From Brienomyrus brachyistius (lineage: Eukaryota > Chordata > Actinopteri > Osteoglossiformes > Mormyridae), in contig NC_064538.1 in assembly GCF_023856365.1 (NCBI RefSeq), positions 8,254,435 to 8,318,434 on the forward strand: a stretch of DNA of 64,000 bases, written 5' to 3'. Below are positions 48,831-61,480 of this stretch, piece after piece. The notes under the pieces were generated by a model. That model worked only from the letters and a program-made list of their open reading frames with translations. It had not been told where the DNA came from and did not search any database. Numbering within the stretch: position 1 is the first letter of the stretch; every line of letters starts with the position of its first letter. The position numbers and the translations under genes are program-made.

Positions 48831-48836
48831 TTTATT
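48831..48836 (-). terminator. polyadenylation signal for the 49.4-kb transcript
   Basis: AATAAA on the - strand, followed within about 15 bases by an ATC-rich microsatellite (48788-48822). A signal directly followed by a microsatellite tail is also seen at the 3' ends of some retroposed copies. Confidence 0.45.
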
Positions 48837-49442
48837 GCTGTTGCAATACACCATGTCACTAGTCACAAGTACCAGCGAAAAAACTGGCCATCAACCCGAC
48901 CATACATATACACAAACATCACAGTAGGGGGAGACAGGTCAGGAGACAGGGGAAGAGAGAAGAAAAGAAAGAGAATAACATGAGGAGAGAGGAGGAGAAT
49001 AAAAAACAGCCCCCAGACTGTACTCCAGTGGGGAGGACATTGTAGGAACCGAAAAAAACACCTCAGCAACATAAGCACATGGTCTCTACACCTTACAACG
49101 TAAAAAGGCACGACTAGCAACAGGTGAGGGAAGTGGGGAGGTGGAGGTAGTCCAGCAGAGACAAACAGCCATCCGGTCCTGCAGCCACGAGGGTGCTGGT
49201 CACAGACCCGCCTGTTCACGCTGGGGGAATGAAGCGGCGAAGGCGTGGGATGGGGGGAGGGTGCGGTAGTCTTTGGGATTGGGGGAAAGGAATGCAAGAG
49301 AGTCTCACTGCCTTGTTCTTCTGGGGGAGTTGTTAGTTCAGCAGCGGCCTTGGCCAATGCCAGTGCTGATTGGGGGGAGCCAAAACCTCATAGGATAGGG
49401 TTGTTTGGGTTTCCGGGCGAGAAGCTGTAATTTCCAGCTCCC

Positions 49443-49854
49443 CTAATGTCCACGCTGGTTTCCACCATCCAATAATTTTTGCAAAGCTGTGAGCTTCTCC
49501 ATGATGTTATCCAGTTTGCGATCAATTGTCACAGTCTGAGTGCTAACAGCTCTGCCCACTCCATCAATCATTCCGGCCAGCCTAGAGGGGCTTTGAGCGG
49601 CTGTCACCATTTTCTTCAATCTTTGATAAACCAGGGCAATGCCTAATCCAATCAGCATAATACCTGTAATCATGGTTCCGAATAGGTAGATGTCTTCAAT
49701 GTCCTCCACAGAAAGAGCTGCCAGGCACACGACCCTCCACTTCTCCCATCCGTCCATCGTGTAGCCAGCCGCGTACGTTCCTGCTGGACAGTTAGGTTCC
49801 CCCGAACCTAGGCTTCTCATCGAGAAGATGGTGTCAATTGCGTTGAGAGACCAG
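49443..49854 (-). CDS. unrecognised single-pass membrane protein, last coding exon
   Basis: An open - strand frame of about 137 codons follows a plausible acceptor (TTTGATCAG|CTGG) and ends in TAG at 49443. No ATG lies near the frame's beginning; the first (49820) has a weak context, so this is more likely a terminal exon than a complete gene. The product has a short segment with two Cys (EPNCPAGTYAAGYTMDGWEK, then RVVCLAAL), an acidic patch (SVEDIEDI) and one hydrophobic helix (YLFGTMITGIMLIGLGIALV). After it come a basic stop-transfer (YQRLKK) and a C-terminal amphipathic, coiled-coil-like stretch (DRKLDNIMEKLTALQKLL). Base composition is clearly richer in GC than the flanks. A 3' UTR of about 0.6 kb leads to AATAAA at 48836-48831, after which ATC repeats begin. 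It may be a genuine gene or the end of a retroposed or multicopy element. I do not recognise the family. Confidence 0.5.
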
Positions 49855-49889
49855 CTGATCAAATCCAATAAAAAGGTAAATTAAAATGT

Positions 49890-52800
49890 CCCCATTTTAA
49901 ATGCAACCTAGAACTTTTCTAAGTTGTGAATAGTTTATGATTAAGGTTGTATCATCTCCAAGGCTAAATCTTTGGGTGACAATACACAGGACAAGTTTTT
50001 GAGTAATGTTTCTGGACAATGTTGCTGACCAATGTTGCTCAGGCATTTTCCTATTGATACTGGGCAACATATCTCTATCTGACCAACTTTCATCGGCTGT
50101 GGGCAACTTTTTGCAGTCATCCAGATCCACATTAGTTGCCCTTTGTCTCACCTGGTTGCCAGTTGCCCGGCAACACTGCTCAAAAAGTTTGTTACACGTT
50201 TATTTCACCCATCCATCTGTTAACTCCTTATGCTGGATGTTAGTTAGCCTAACTGCATGTTCTTGGACTGAGAAACCTACATGACACAAGGAAAATATGG
50301 AAGAGTGGAGATGGGATTTTTACTCCAACCGTGGAGGTGTGACATAACCGTGCAACTTACTGAGATAATCACTCTGTGAATATTTCGATGAGATAGATTT
50401 GATGAGCAGAATGAGATAATGAATGAGTAGCCGTGCTTTGAATTAGAATCTTAACAACTTTAAAATGCTCCAGAAAAACTCAACAACAACAAGTCACAAA
50501 AGATGTCTTTAGAGAATGCATATATTGTAAATAATGTTGGATCAGTCAAGTATTTATATAATGAATAATGACATGTAGTCCTCTAGGACAAGAATATTTT
50601 TCCATTATACTGCAGTGGATATTGGTTGCACATATTTAACATTTAAAGATTTATCCAAAGAAGAAATAAAACAGTGACAGATCATCTTGGTTGTCTTCCT
50701 TTTTGTTTAGCAAAAACATCGTAATGCTTTGTCGTATTGCTGTAGCTGCTATAAGAAGCTGAACAGAAAGTATCCTTAATAGAAGGAGCATATTGTATGA
50801 GAGAAGAATAATAAAATGCAACCCATTTCTATTCAGGATGAAATCTATGGGTGTTGATGAATTATTCTTACAGTTGACAGTGTTTTTCAATGTTCAATGT
50901 TTCAATGTTTCAATGTTTTTCTATTGTCATTTTTTTCTACTGCTGATGGGGCAAAGGGTCAAACAAGACTGAAGGAAATCATTTCCATGCAAGACAGAAA
51001 GAAGGAAACCCTTTATACTGAGCTACGCCCCTAGAGCCCCGTGCAATTGAAAGCCCACAGCAATTCAAGGATCAGTCTCTCTCAAGCCTGATAATAAGGC
51101 GACCAAATCTTAAGGTGGCGTGATGCACTTCCTTTGTTCTTGTGATAGTCGCATCTGTCCAAGCTGCTTTTTAAAAACATTATATTTGGCAGAAGCCGTG
51201 ACAAGTTGCAGGGCTCAACAGCAAAATTAGAGAGCTGTTGCTATGTAGGCTGAGAGAAGCGGCGAAGAGAAATGAAGGAATTGCTATAAAGAATGACAGT
51301 CAGGTAGCGAAGGGAACCAGATAAGACTTCAGCATTTGGAGAAAAAAACAACCGCATGAATGGAATTCATGCAAAAACCTAAAAATTTAGATTGTATATA
51401 ATTTGTATGGGGTGCCAATGAAGTGATTTATTATCTTCATAACAGAAACCGACACAATTCGTAGCCTATGGGTATCTGGGACCCTGATCTCAGAGACTCC
51501 TTCCATGGATTAATGTGATGCATGCCCCTATGTCATTTCTTGGAAAAAAAAGATCTATATCTGTTCTCGGGCTGTCAAGGAGATAATGGAGATGCAGGGA
51601 GGTAGGGCAGCTGCAGCTTACCACCCAGAGATGCCATTGGCTTGAGGGTTGAGAGGTTGAGTGCATGTGGAGGAGTGACAGACTGTTTACCAACTTCCTT
51701 CAAAGGCACCCGCAGTCTTCTTGGCCTGACGGGGACACGTATACTCATCAAAAAATGTGGCAAGCATTTATTTGTAATTGAATTAATTGTTCAAAAGTTA
51801 ATGGCCATTCTTTCAGCGTCCTTGACACTCTAAGTCCCACAGGCATTTGAATACCTGCTTGATGATTTAGCATAAATCTACTTAGAAGTTCAAATGCAAC
51901 AATGCAACAATGTGACTTAAATGTTTTCACAATATGTTTGCCATTCCTGGATGACTGGATGTAGATTGTCATTGTTTTGTTTTTTCTTTTGTTATTTTTT
52001 TTTCAGTTTTTCTTTTGGGTAAAACATGGACTCCTTTTTATTTCAGGACAAGCATTTTTCACTGCCAGTGCATGAACGAGGAGATAAGGCCTCACGGATT
52101 TTTATTAGATGATACAAATGATACTTCTGGTAACATTGTGTATTTACTGTATGTCACGCCAGGCCAGGAAATAGTAGGCTGTGGTGAAACAAGGAACATT
52201 TCCTGCGGTCTTTTGGTTGATAAGTGGAAATCAGCGTTTAATTTCTAAATGACATCATTTTAATTTCTCTCTGAGTAGGAACAACTTGTATTTGATCTAT
52301 CTGCATTCAAATCCATGCCAATTCAGTTTAGCAGCGTACCGGGACATGGGAGGAATAACATGATAATAAGCAGAGTGACATTTAAAAGTGTACAGCAATA
52401 CTTTCTACTGAGCCTGGCACTTCTGCAGTCATTCACACATTAAATTTCCTTTGTATGAATATTTTAAAGGATATATTCTTAAAGAAGAATGTATAAAAGA
52501 GAAAATAAAACTTTCATTCAATGGTATGGAATGAAATGAGCTGATTGTCCAAATGAACAAAAGACTTCACTTAGTTGCTCTTTGTGACAATAGCCTCAAT
52601 CGTACAGCCCGGCTCGTGGTGAGCAGGTTTCAATCAAATGGACCTTGGTTTAAAGGCAGTATTTTAAAATCAAGTTGAATACATTAAAAAGAAACAATTT
52701 GTGCCACTACAGATCTTAGATGGTCCAAACTTACCTTAAAGTTTAAATCCTATTAAACTGTAGTGGAGGGACATCGTGGTAAGAACATTACGAGTGAGAG

Positions 52801-54950
52801 AGAGTTTAGCATTGATGCAATGAAGAAAATCCAAGGGATACCCTACATTCATTTGGCTATTCTGCTGTTAATTTAAAAAATTTAATTTAATTTAAAAATC
52901 TGAAACGTATATTATGTAAACAGAATTGAGGCATATGCATCCAATTTGTTTCTGCCTTCATAATAGAAAAAGGCAAAGCATATTTTAAACTCATACACAA
53001 GACGTCAATGCACAATACACAAGATGGCACAAGTATATTTAATAAATATAGCCATTTAAATATTTAAATGTACAGTTAACAAGCAAACTGTTGCCATTTT
53101 ACCAAGTTGTTGCCAAGTATTGGATATGATGTTTGCTTACCTCTAACCTGATTGGCCTAAGAAGTTTTAAATTGCACGTTGAAAAGGTCTGATGAATGTT
53201 AACTCCTGGGAAAATGAATCAGAAAAAATATGGCAATTAAAACAAAAATATCTGAGTTGGAAGGCTTATTAGTGACTTAATAGCGTGATTCTTTCACAAA
53301 GTTATTTCACAAATTGTACTTTGCTAAGAGACATGTGGCAACACAAACTTTATGCAAAGGTTTATTTATTTACAATATGATAACGTACCCACAACCACAC
53401 TGGAGCCACATTTGCTCGTTTTATTTTTAGATATAATATGACTTATCATTATTGTCATTTTCATTGATGGTTATCTGTCAGTCTGACTAGTTTAGACGGA
53501 TATTTCTATCGCCTCCTGTATCTACCACTGACAGATGGCCAGGAGGGGGGGGGGGGGATCTGACATGCTGTGAGGACGGCCAGCTGTTTGACATTAAGTC
53601 TCCGTGAGCCTGGTCACCTCACCGAGCATCAAGCAGAGACTGACGCAGGCAGCTGTGACCCTTTCTGACAGGCCAGGAGCACTAACAGCTCATTGATTCA
53701 AATCTCTCAACCTGCCTGATCACATGAAGTTAATTTGCACATCTTACAACATACTACTTAAAATAATTTGAATGGTCGAGTTTATTCACGTTTTACAGTA
53801 AGTTTATTGTGTGCATATTTTTTCTTAAGATTTTTTGCAAATCTTAATTCTTGTCTTCCTTTATTTTATCTTTTGAAGATCCGTATTACTGCAATATAAT
53901 TAGTTTATTTGATTATTATATCATGTCATATCATCATATCATATTCAAAACCTCAAGATCGGCGCAAATGCATATAAAATACGTACGTATTTGCGCTGTT
54001 ACATTAATTGATTGCCGCACATATCGCTTTTAAAGGTAAATGCGTTCCTGCGTACCAGTTATGTAAATCTCTGTCTATAAACAACACAGAGGCTGTGGAG
54101 AAAACCTTCAGATGGCTCCACATGCAGAAAGTAGGTCTGGGAGACTGTTGCTAGGGCACAAGCTGAGGGCTGATCCACCTCAGCTTGGTCATCATGGATA
54201 TGGGCCTGATGTTCAAAAGACCCAAAACACCCAATGACCTCATGTAACATCATTGATGATATACCTTAGCTTAGCATCAGTAGATGTATTACCGTAACAG
54301 ACGTCTTTCTAAGAACCAGTATTTAACTGATTACAAGTCATTATGTTGATTTGTTTAGAAGACAAGATTGTGCAAAGTTACACAGAAGTAAGGAAAATTT
54401 GATATCAGATAGCAGGCTCAGTCAGCGTCCCTGGAGCAGTCGAGGTGAAGGGTCATACTCGATGGCCCAGCCATGGGATAGAAAGGCAGTCACAGAATGC
54501 ACAGACCCCTAATCCAATGAGGTGCACATGAAGTCTGCTTTATGTGCCACATTATGTAATTGGCACATGATGTGTTTGGGAGCTCGACGTCCAAGTCCAC
54601 CCAGGAGGGCCCTTCTTTTGGATCTGAGGTGTTATTGTTGTAGGGGTTGGCATTGTGCTTGTGTCAGAGCCGAGCTTTGCACAATTTCACACTGCCACTG
54701 TGATGAGCGGGCTTGGTGAACCCACTCTCCGTATCTAATTCCCACCCCTCAGCACAGCCTAGCTATCTTAATAATGGAAAATATTTACGTGAAAATTGCT
54801 GCATGTTGGCGAGCATGTATGGGTCAAGCAATAACAGATAAATAAATTGGAGGGAAGACACTATTCCCAATTGCACTGAGCATTGATTGCAACAAAATCC
54901 ATGGTCAACAGAGGTCTTTGTGTGTTTATTTGTGCATGCATATCATTATT
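49890..54950. other. gene-poor stretch, nothing recognised
   Basis: AT-rich and dominated by short frames without family resemblance. Notable pieces: a TTGCC/CAACATT-rich segment (50000-50175) possibly upstream of the 49.4-kb exon; a frame at 52015-52248 that resembles nothing I know; a poly-G run (about 53545-53559) next to a complex 53570-53720 block that could be conserved non-coding DNA. Confidence 0.45.
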
Positions 54951-54958
54951 GTGTAAAT

Positions 54959-55139
54959 CAGGGCTGCCAAATTCTGGTCCTGTAAGGCCAATCTGCTACA
55001 AAGTTTGCAGACTTCCCTGCTCAAACACACCTACTAAACCTGGAAATTAGCTGGTGAGCTGAATAAGGTGTGTTTGAGCAGGGAAATCTGTAAACGATGT
55101 TCCAGACAAGCTCTCCAGGAGCAGAACTGGACAGCCTTG
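54959..55139. mobile_element. hAT-type MITE
   Basis: CAGGGCTGCCAAATTCTGGT at the left and AACTGGACAGCCTTG at the right are inverted repeats. Inside, CCCTGCTCAAACACACCTAC pairs with GGTGTGTTTGAGCAGGG. Flanks GTGTAAAT and GCATAAAT match at 6 of 8 positions, as expected for an old 8-bp duplication. Confidence 0.75.
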
Positions 55140-55161
55140 GCATAAATGCATGTATTATGTT

Positions 55162-55515
55162 CCATCCATCCATTTTCCAAACCGCTTATCCTACTGGGTC
55201 GCGGGGGGTCCCGAGCCTATCCCGAAATCAATGGGCACAAGGCAGGAAACAACCCAGGATGGGGGGCCAGCCCATCACAGGGCACACTCACACATCATTT
55301 ACTCACACATGCACACCTACGGGCAATTTAGCATCTCCAATTAGCCTCAGCATGTTTTTGGACTGTGGGGGGAAACCGGAGTACCCGGAAGAAACCCCAC
55401 GATGACATGGGGAGAACATGCAAACTCCACACACATGTGACCCAGGCGGAGACTCGAAGCCGGGTCCCAGAGGTGTGAGGCAACAGTGCTAACCACTGCA
55501 CCACCACTCCGCCCC
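55162..55515 (-). mobile_element. tRNA-derived SINE, copy B, full length with 12-bp target duplication
   Basis: Perfect direct repeats ATGTATTATGTT lie at 55150-55161 and 55516-55527, the mark of LINE-mediated insertion. Read on the - strand, the 354-bp element starts with GGGGCGGAGTGGTGGTGCAG (A-box region), then a GGCTTCGAGTC B-box region. A conserved body follows, with GGTTTCCCCCCACAGTCC and CCCATCCTGGGTTGTTTCC, and the element ends in a GGATGGATGGA tail. It serves as the reference for the other copies in the window. Confidence 0.85.
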
Positions 55516-55527
55516 ATGTATTATGTT

Positions 55528-58500
55528 GTTTCTATTAATAAATTCTTCTAATTTCCCAACTAACTGTCAGACTTGAAATGTCATTCAACACTTACATTTT
55601 TTGGATACCCACAAAAGTAACAATGCAATTTCAGACCCAGGGCCATTAAAGGACAAAAAATACTCCCCATGGATGAAAACAGATTTTTCTGGAGATTACT
55701 TCACCTCATTCCAGAACCTAACAGACAACTGCAGATGTGTTTTCTGCTTGTAGGACTACTGGGTGCCAAATGACACATATGAAAATGTGTGATAATGTGT
55801 TACTGATGGGTAACACAGCATTGTGAGCCCTCCAAAGCCATTAGCATTGGCTGTATGATGGTCCAGAAGAAAGACAAACAAAGCATGAAAGCCTATTAAT
55901 CACAACTGATGTAACTGTGTTTCGCTTTACTCACCCATTAGATATGGGTTATTGTTGTATAGCCATGTTAGAATATTAATACTATCTGACGAGTATAGGA
56001 CAATCCATCCTTTGAGAACTTCTCTTAATTGCACTCATAAAAGTGAAGATTCTGCTATGAACATACATTCTATACATCAGAGCTGGGATGTTTAGTCCTA
56101 GCCCTTGGGAGCTTCTATATATGCTAACAATTATTTCAGCCATCTCCTTATTTGTCTTTAATGGACTTTCACAGACTGCAGCTCTAAAAAACACATTTTA
56201 TTACATTTAATCAGTTAGAGGCAAAGTGTGATGGTCAGCTTAAAGGCACAGTGTGAAAGACAATGATAAAAGAATACTAGAGATTGTATATTGTTCAGTA
56301 TTCAAACTTTATTTAAGTACTGATTGATATAGTCATCAGCAATAATTAAGGATAGCAAAGTAAGTCTTTGGATTAAAAACGTGGTTTTATTATAAAATTT
56401 AAGTTAACATAAGCACAGGGATTTGATTTATAACAGAACAGATAATTTGGTTTCTTTTTTTAGCTAAGAATAAGATTTGGAATGTATTGATAAAATTAAT
56501 AAAAAAAATTATAACAATACAATAAATTATTGTATATGTGGTAACATTTACATCAAATAACATACTTGACAGTTACAGAAATCAGCTTTATCTAGTGTAA
56601 TTGAACATAGTACATAAACAGTGTACAAATCATCATATTGTTAAATTATAGCAATACTGGTACCACCCTCTTGGTTAACAATTTCATCTTACGGCTGGGA
56701 TTCAGAGGAAATGATCCCATATCGATCGTATTTCATATCAAATTCTATTTTCATTCTATCATTGCTCCCTTTTATTTGTGTGTGTGTGTGTGATTTTCCA
56801 CCATTTCTGTGTATGACCGCACACGTTTGTATGCTAATGATAATGGAATATAAGATGTGACATCCTGTTGATAAGAAACCATCCATTTCCTCCCCTTTGT
56901 TGTGGAAATGTACTGCAGGCAGGAGGGCGAGATGAAGCTCCCACAGTCCACACACGCAACTGATGATCTTCTGCTCTACTCTCCATTGTCCTCACCCATT
57001 TGACAACTGTCATCCATAAGTAGCTGCTCATTTTCTTTTGAAATAATTCCTTCCCAACATAAAAGGTTTGCTTATCTTAATCTTTTTTCGCAGATATATA
57101 GTGATAAAAAAAAAACTGTAAGAAAATAAAACAACAGCATTGAATGATATTTCAGAGAAGTTCTAACCTGTACCCATAATTCAGTGATTCTTAATAAAGT
57201 CTATTTGTTTGGAATGCGTATGTGTGCGTGTGCATGTTTGTGTGTCATTAAAAAAAAAAAAACACACATGTAAACCAAAAGACAGAACAGTTTTTGCCTT
57301 TCGTGGCTGAACTATCCTCAAGACCAGATTAACCCAGATGCCTGTGGGCCAATTTTTCATCCATGCATCAGAAATAGACAAAATCATGTTTAAAGTCTCT
57401 GCAGGACTGACCTGGAAAATAAACACCATTTCACCACACTACTGTGCTTCTCTCGTCATGAAACTGAAACAATCTGTTAGTATAAAAATAATAAGCACAT
57501 TTGTTTGGGTATCTCATTCACATTAAATAAAGAGGTTCCTTATTTGTCGTACTGGTTCTTTGATTCGTGGCGAGGATTAATGAATGAGGATTAATGAAGC
57601 CTTAAACATAGAGACTGAACCGGCATAAACAGAGCGGAAAGTGTGGGGGGGGGACAACTCAAGCCGAGAGGAAGAAGCCTCTTGATTGACGGCATCATTC
57701 ATCTATTTCTGCAGATGTCACATCCTCTAATTAAATATGAAGCAGTAGTTTTTGTTATATATTAAACCTAAATGTCAATTTTAATACCACTCCTTCTGTT
57801 GGTATACTGCCATAAAGTGTTAATCTGCAAAATGATGACAGGAGACCAACTTAAAACAGTTATTAAGCTAGTAACTTTCATACTTTATTAACGTTTACGA
57901 AATCACTTTATGATTTTAGTGGCTCTTCCAAACTAAATGTTCTGTAATCTTAGAAACTGATAACTTCCCCCATCAATGTGTCCTGCACACGTTATTGTCT
58001 GCTGTATGGCTGTATTTTACTACTTACTTAACAGCAATTTTTGGTACCTTAGATATCTTGTTTTGTTTTAAAAACCTAAATTATGCAAATCTGATATATT
58101 ATGGCTCCTTCACCTTGTTGCCTCAGAGGGGCTGGGGGTTAAGGGCCTTGCTCATGCAGATGTGCTGAGGCCAATTTTTGGCATCGTAAATATCTTGTTT
58201 TGTTTTAAAAATATGGTTAAATATCTGGAAACAACATATCAGAATTTAAACCCTAAATTATGCAAATCTGGTATATTATGGAGTTTTGGAAAGGCAGTTG
58301 ATAAGTGGTAGATTTTACATCTGCTTTCACAGTGCAGGCATCCCGTACAGAGAGCACATTTACCTTGTCCCCTTAGCTGCAAGGGCTATACTCTTGGCCA
58401 CCCTGTGACACAGACCAGCGTAAGCAGCTGAGTCTTACCTGCACGGTGTAAAAGCTGGCAGGGAAACTGAACAGCTGATCAGGTATGTAGTTTCTTAAGA

Positions 58501-58600
58501 TCAAATAACTTATCCATACTGTATGTTACACAATGAGAATCACCATTAATGGAAAAGGATGTTGAATTCATTCACTTCTTGTATGAATAATGTGATAAAA
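55528..58600. other. intergenic stretch, no gene recognised
   Basis: AT-rich, with a TG tract (56776-56790) and an A-run (57249-57261). No frame resembling a known protein. Confidence 0.5.
58125..58172 (+). repeat. short dispersed repeat (GGGCCTTGCTCATGC family)
   Basis: The stretch TTGCCTCAGAGGGGCTGGGG, then GTTAAGGGCCTTGCTCATGC, is almost identical to the copy at 59221-59275. Confidence 0.7.
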
Positions 58601-58621
58601 AAATCTCAGTAAAAAAGCAAT

Positions 58622-58905
58622 TGTAGTATACAATAATGTAATTACCATTAATTTAATAACTGCCAATAACATAATAATTTTTCCATTCTTAATGCAATAA
58701 AAGTCAATAATATATTAACCAGCCAATAATGTAATAACTTTTATTACATTATGAGTAAAAACGTATTACATTATTATCTCAGAAAAGGTATCACTTTATT
58801 AGACAGTGCTTACATTATCGATTTTTATTACATTAGGAACGGAAAAAATATTACGCTATTGGCAGTTACTACATTAACAGTAGTTATTCCATTATTGGCT
58901 GCTAC
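58622..58905. mobile_element. AT-rich foldback element with long imperfect arms
   Basis: The left arm around TTAATAACTGCCAATAACAT (58650-58672) pairs with GCTATTGGCAGTTACTACAT on the right (about 58856). Pairing extends over most of the 280 bp: TTCCATTCTTAATGCAATAA with TTATTACATTAGGAACGGAA, and repeated TAATGTAATAAC blocks near the centre. No coding capacity. Confidence 0.65.
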
Positions 58906-59164
58906 AGCAATCTTAACTCAATATCCTCTTAATATATAGGTGCAGATAAGCATTTTTTTGTATCTTAGAGACCTATGACAGGAGGTCTAAAAATAATTTA
59001 TTTTTCTTTATTAATTGTAGGGTTTGAACAACCACATAGCATAATGGCAGATCAGAATGGGTGGAATAACCCACATGTGGACTGTCTGACTCCAGGAATA
59101 CAGATCAGTTGAGTCACAATTGTCTGATTCAATGTCCTTGTTCCTTCAATAAGGTATAGGAGTA

Positions 59165-59280
59165 ATTATTAATACTTTATTGATCCCAGTGGGAAAATTC
59201 TCTTTATGGCTCCCCCAACTTGCTGCCTCAGAGAGGCTGGGGGCTAAGGGCCTTGCTCATGCAGATGTGTTGAGGCCTGT
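59165..59280 (+). repeat. dispersed LINE-tail-like repeat
   Basis: ATACTTTATTGATCCCAGTG, then GGAAAATTCTCTTTATGGCT and the GGGCCTTGCTCATGC block, match a common fish repeat seen on the same strand at 58105-58172. The TTTATTGATCCC start is characteristic. Confidence 0.65.
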
Positions 59281-59299
59281 CTTCCTGACCACAGACACA

Positions 59300-60010
59300 G
59301 AGGCCTATGTCACGCCCTGCCCCTCCTGTCAGCCTTGCCCCCCAGTTCTCCTCCCAGGCGTGGTCATAACAAGCCACGCCTGAGGTTTGTTAGCCTCATC
59401 ACATGTCCCTACCCTCAAGGTAATTACTCCCAACCGTCGTGTGCTAGGTCCAGTGTTCCCCATGAATACACGCCTCGCTCCCGTGGCAGATCCGGAAGGA
59501 TCCGTCCCAAGGCTGATCCTGGAGAATGCTCACCTGAGCAACCCGCATCTGTACTAGGTGGAGAAGGTGAGGCGGATATTTGCTGTGCTGAGAAGGACGA
59601 CGCTGTCCTCCGCTCCGGAGGAGGATGCCCCGCTCACCCCAATGCTCCGCCGGCCATCGTTCTGCTCACTGGCTCCAGTAGCGAGGGGGGAGCAGCAGAG
59701 CCTACCAGATAACTCCCTGGCTGCATCACCTTCTGTCCTAGCGCCTCCGGCTTCCTGTTCTGAAGTCAGCGTTGGGTCAGTGCTCCAGGCTCTTGACCCA
59801 AACAGAACCCTGGTTCTCGTGGGCCTCCCGCCATCGATAACTGGGTCCAGCAGCAATGACCTGAAGACCCTCGGCTAGGAACCGCAGGCTGAAAAGGCTC
59901 TATGCTGCTTCACTAGCGCCCGACCCAGAAGAGGCCACTTCGCCTGCTCCACCTGCATCCAGCCCAGGAAAGATGGACCCACCCCTGTCCTCCGTTGCTG
60001 GTGCAGGTGA
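59300..60010 (+). other. GC-rich block of unknown origin, possibly a retroelement fragment
   Basis: A sharp GC rise in AT-rich surroundings, with a + strand frame (59558-59878) rich in Pro, Ser, Ala and Leu. It has no recognisable domain; the - strand is also open for 100 codons, so openness here reflects GC content. It could be the 5' part of an LTR or DIRS-like element or a GC-rich single-copy block. Confidence 0.3.
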
Positions 60011-61264
60011 GATCTGCCCAACCGTTCCATGGAAGTGTGACATAATGGATACGACTTACAAACTCTTAAGGCTGATTCATACTTCTCTGCATAAATGCAA
60101 CACTTGTGTATCCACACTGCATATGTGGAAACGTTCATAGTTCTCCGGTCAAGCTGCAAACGTTTCACATGTGTACAACAATTATTATTCTGACATTCAT
60201 TGCACACATACCACAGCAGTGAGGTTTGTGTCCATTTCTCTGTGTTTTACAAATACAGAGAGCCAACTCACAGCGTTGCCAACCATCAATGAAAATGTAC
60301 TGGAGAGTTCCATTCTCCAGCAATTCTTCAATCTTTGTTGCAAATGTGATTCCAGTGTAAATCATCAATACTTTTGATCCCCAATTATTATACAGATTGA
60401 AGTGCTGATGCTTTGACTACAATCTGTGTGTATGTGAAAACAAGGGGTGTAATTAAATTCATGGCAAAATGCTATTGATGGGACTAGCTACAGTATGGCT
60501 CTTTGTTAAATGAGAATGGATTGTGAGTGTACTGGCATTGTGGGATGGCTACCCTTCAACACAGGGCCTTCTGCTGCTGTATCAAACCATCTCAGCATCA
60601 CTTCTGTTAGGTTGCCTTTGGAATCTCTTCTATATTCCCAGTTTTTGAATTATTCTGTAAAAATGATGCAGGAGTGTATTAGAAACACTCATTTTTGAGC
60701 ACTTTTGAGTGACTCTGTTATGAAAGGTACTATATAAAAATAAACTGAATTGAATGTTGTTTCTTTACCTTTATCCTTTATAAATAAATTGTGGAGTATA
60801 ACTAGTAAAGGCTTTCCAGTAGTCAATAACTACTATACCTTATTCTATTATGTCATAAAGACAGAGATTGAGCTAACAGTTGTGAAACTGTGATTGTTTA
60901 TTTATAGGTATGCCAATGCAATCTATATATCACGTCTTCTTCATTCACTAACCCTTCATTCTCCACCTCAGAAGATGCTTCTTTGGGTAACTGGGCTGGA
61001 TCTGGTACACTTAAGGCTAACAACTGCTGCTTCACCTATGTTCTAAACAGCAAACCAAGTGCGTGAAAACTTGCTTTTCCACATTGTGAGAGTTATAAAT
61101 TGCAACATAGTCATCATGAATATTTCTTGCTGGAGATGAATCAAGCATGCACACAGAGGCCTTGGTTTGGTACATACCCATACTTTTTCCGTTTTCCGTG
61201 CTTATCTATACTTGAAAAACACCAGAATTAAATTTCATAATTTTTCATGCTGAGGAAGAGGCCT
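60011..61264. other. intergenic stretch, no gene recognised
   Basis: A LINE-tail-like piece (GGTACTATATAAAAATAAAC, then TGAATTGAATG, 60727-60757) is the only recognisable item. Confidence 0.45.
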
Positions 61265-61480
61265 CCAAAAACATGCTGAGGCTAATTGGAGTTACTAAAT
61301 TGCCCGTAGGTGTGCATGTGTGAGTGAATGGTGTGTGAGTGTGTCCTGCAATGGGCTGGCCCCCCATCCTGGGTTGTTCCCTGCCTCGTGCCCATTGCTT
61401 CCGGGATAGGCTCCGGACCCCCTGTGACCCAGTAGGATAAGCGGTTTGGAAAATGGATGGATGGATGGATGGATGGATAG
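61265..61480 (+). repeat. tRNA-derived SINE, copy C, 5'-truncated
   Basis: Body and tail of the same SINE as copies A and B, on the + strand, ending in a (GGAT)n run (61453-61478). The tRNA-like head is absent. Confidence 0.8.

Noticed and set aside
48863..49357. 164-codon minus-strand frame
   Set aside because: Lies in the 3' UTR of the 49.4-kb exon, is low-complexity (Pro/Ser/Leu/Phe runs) and has no initiating ATG context. Openness reflects base composition.
52015..52248. 77-codon plus-strand frame after a TTTTCAG-like acceptor
   Set aside because: No family resemblance, no donor partner, and AT-rich surroundings; insufficient to call an exon.
59554..59878. Overlapping 100-codon frames on both strands
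   Set aside because: Both strands open at once because of high GC content; no domain seen.
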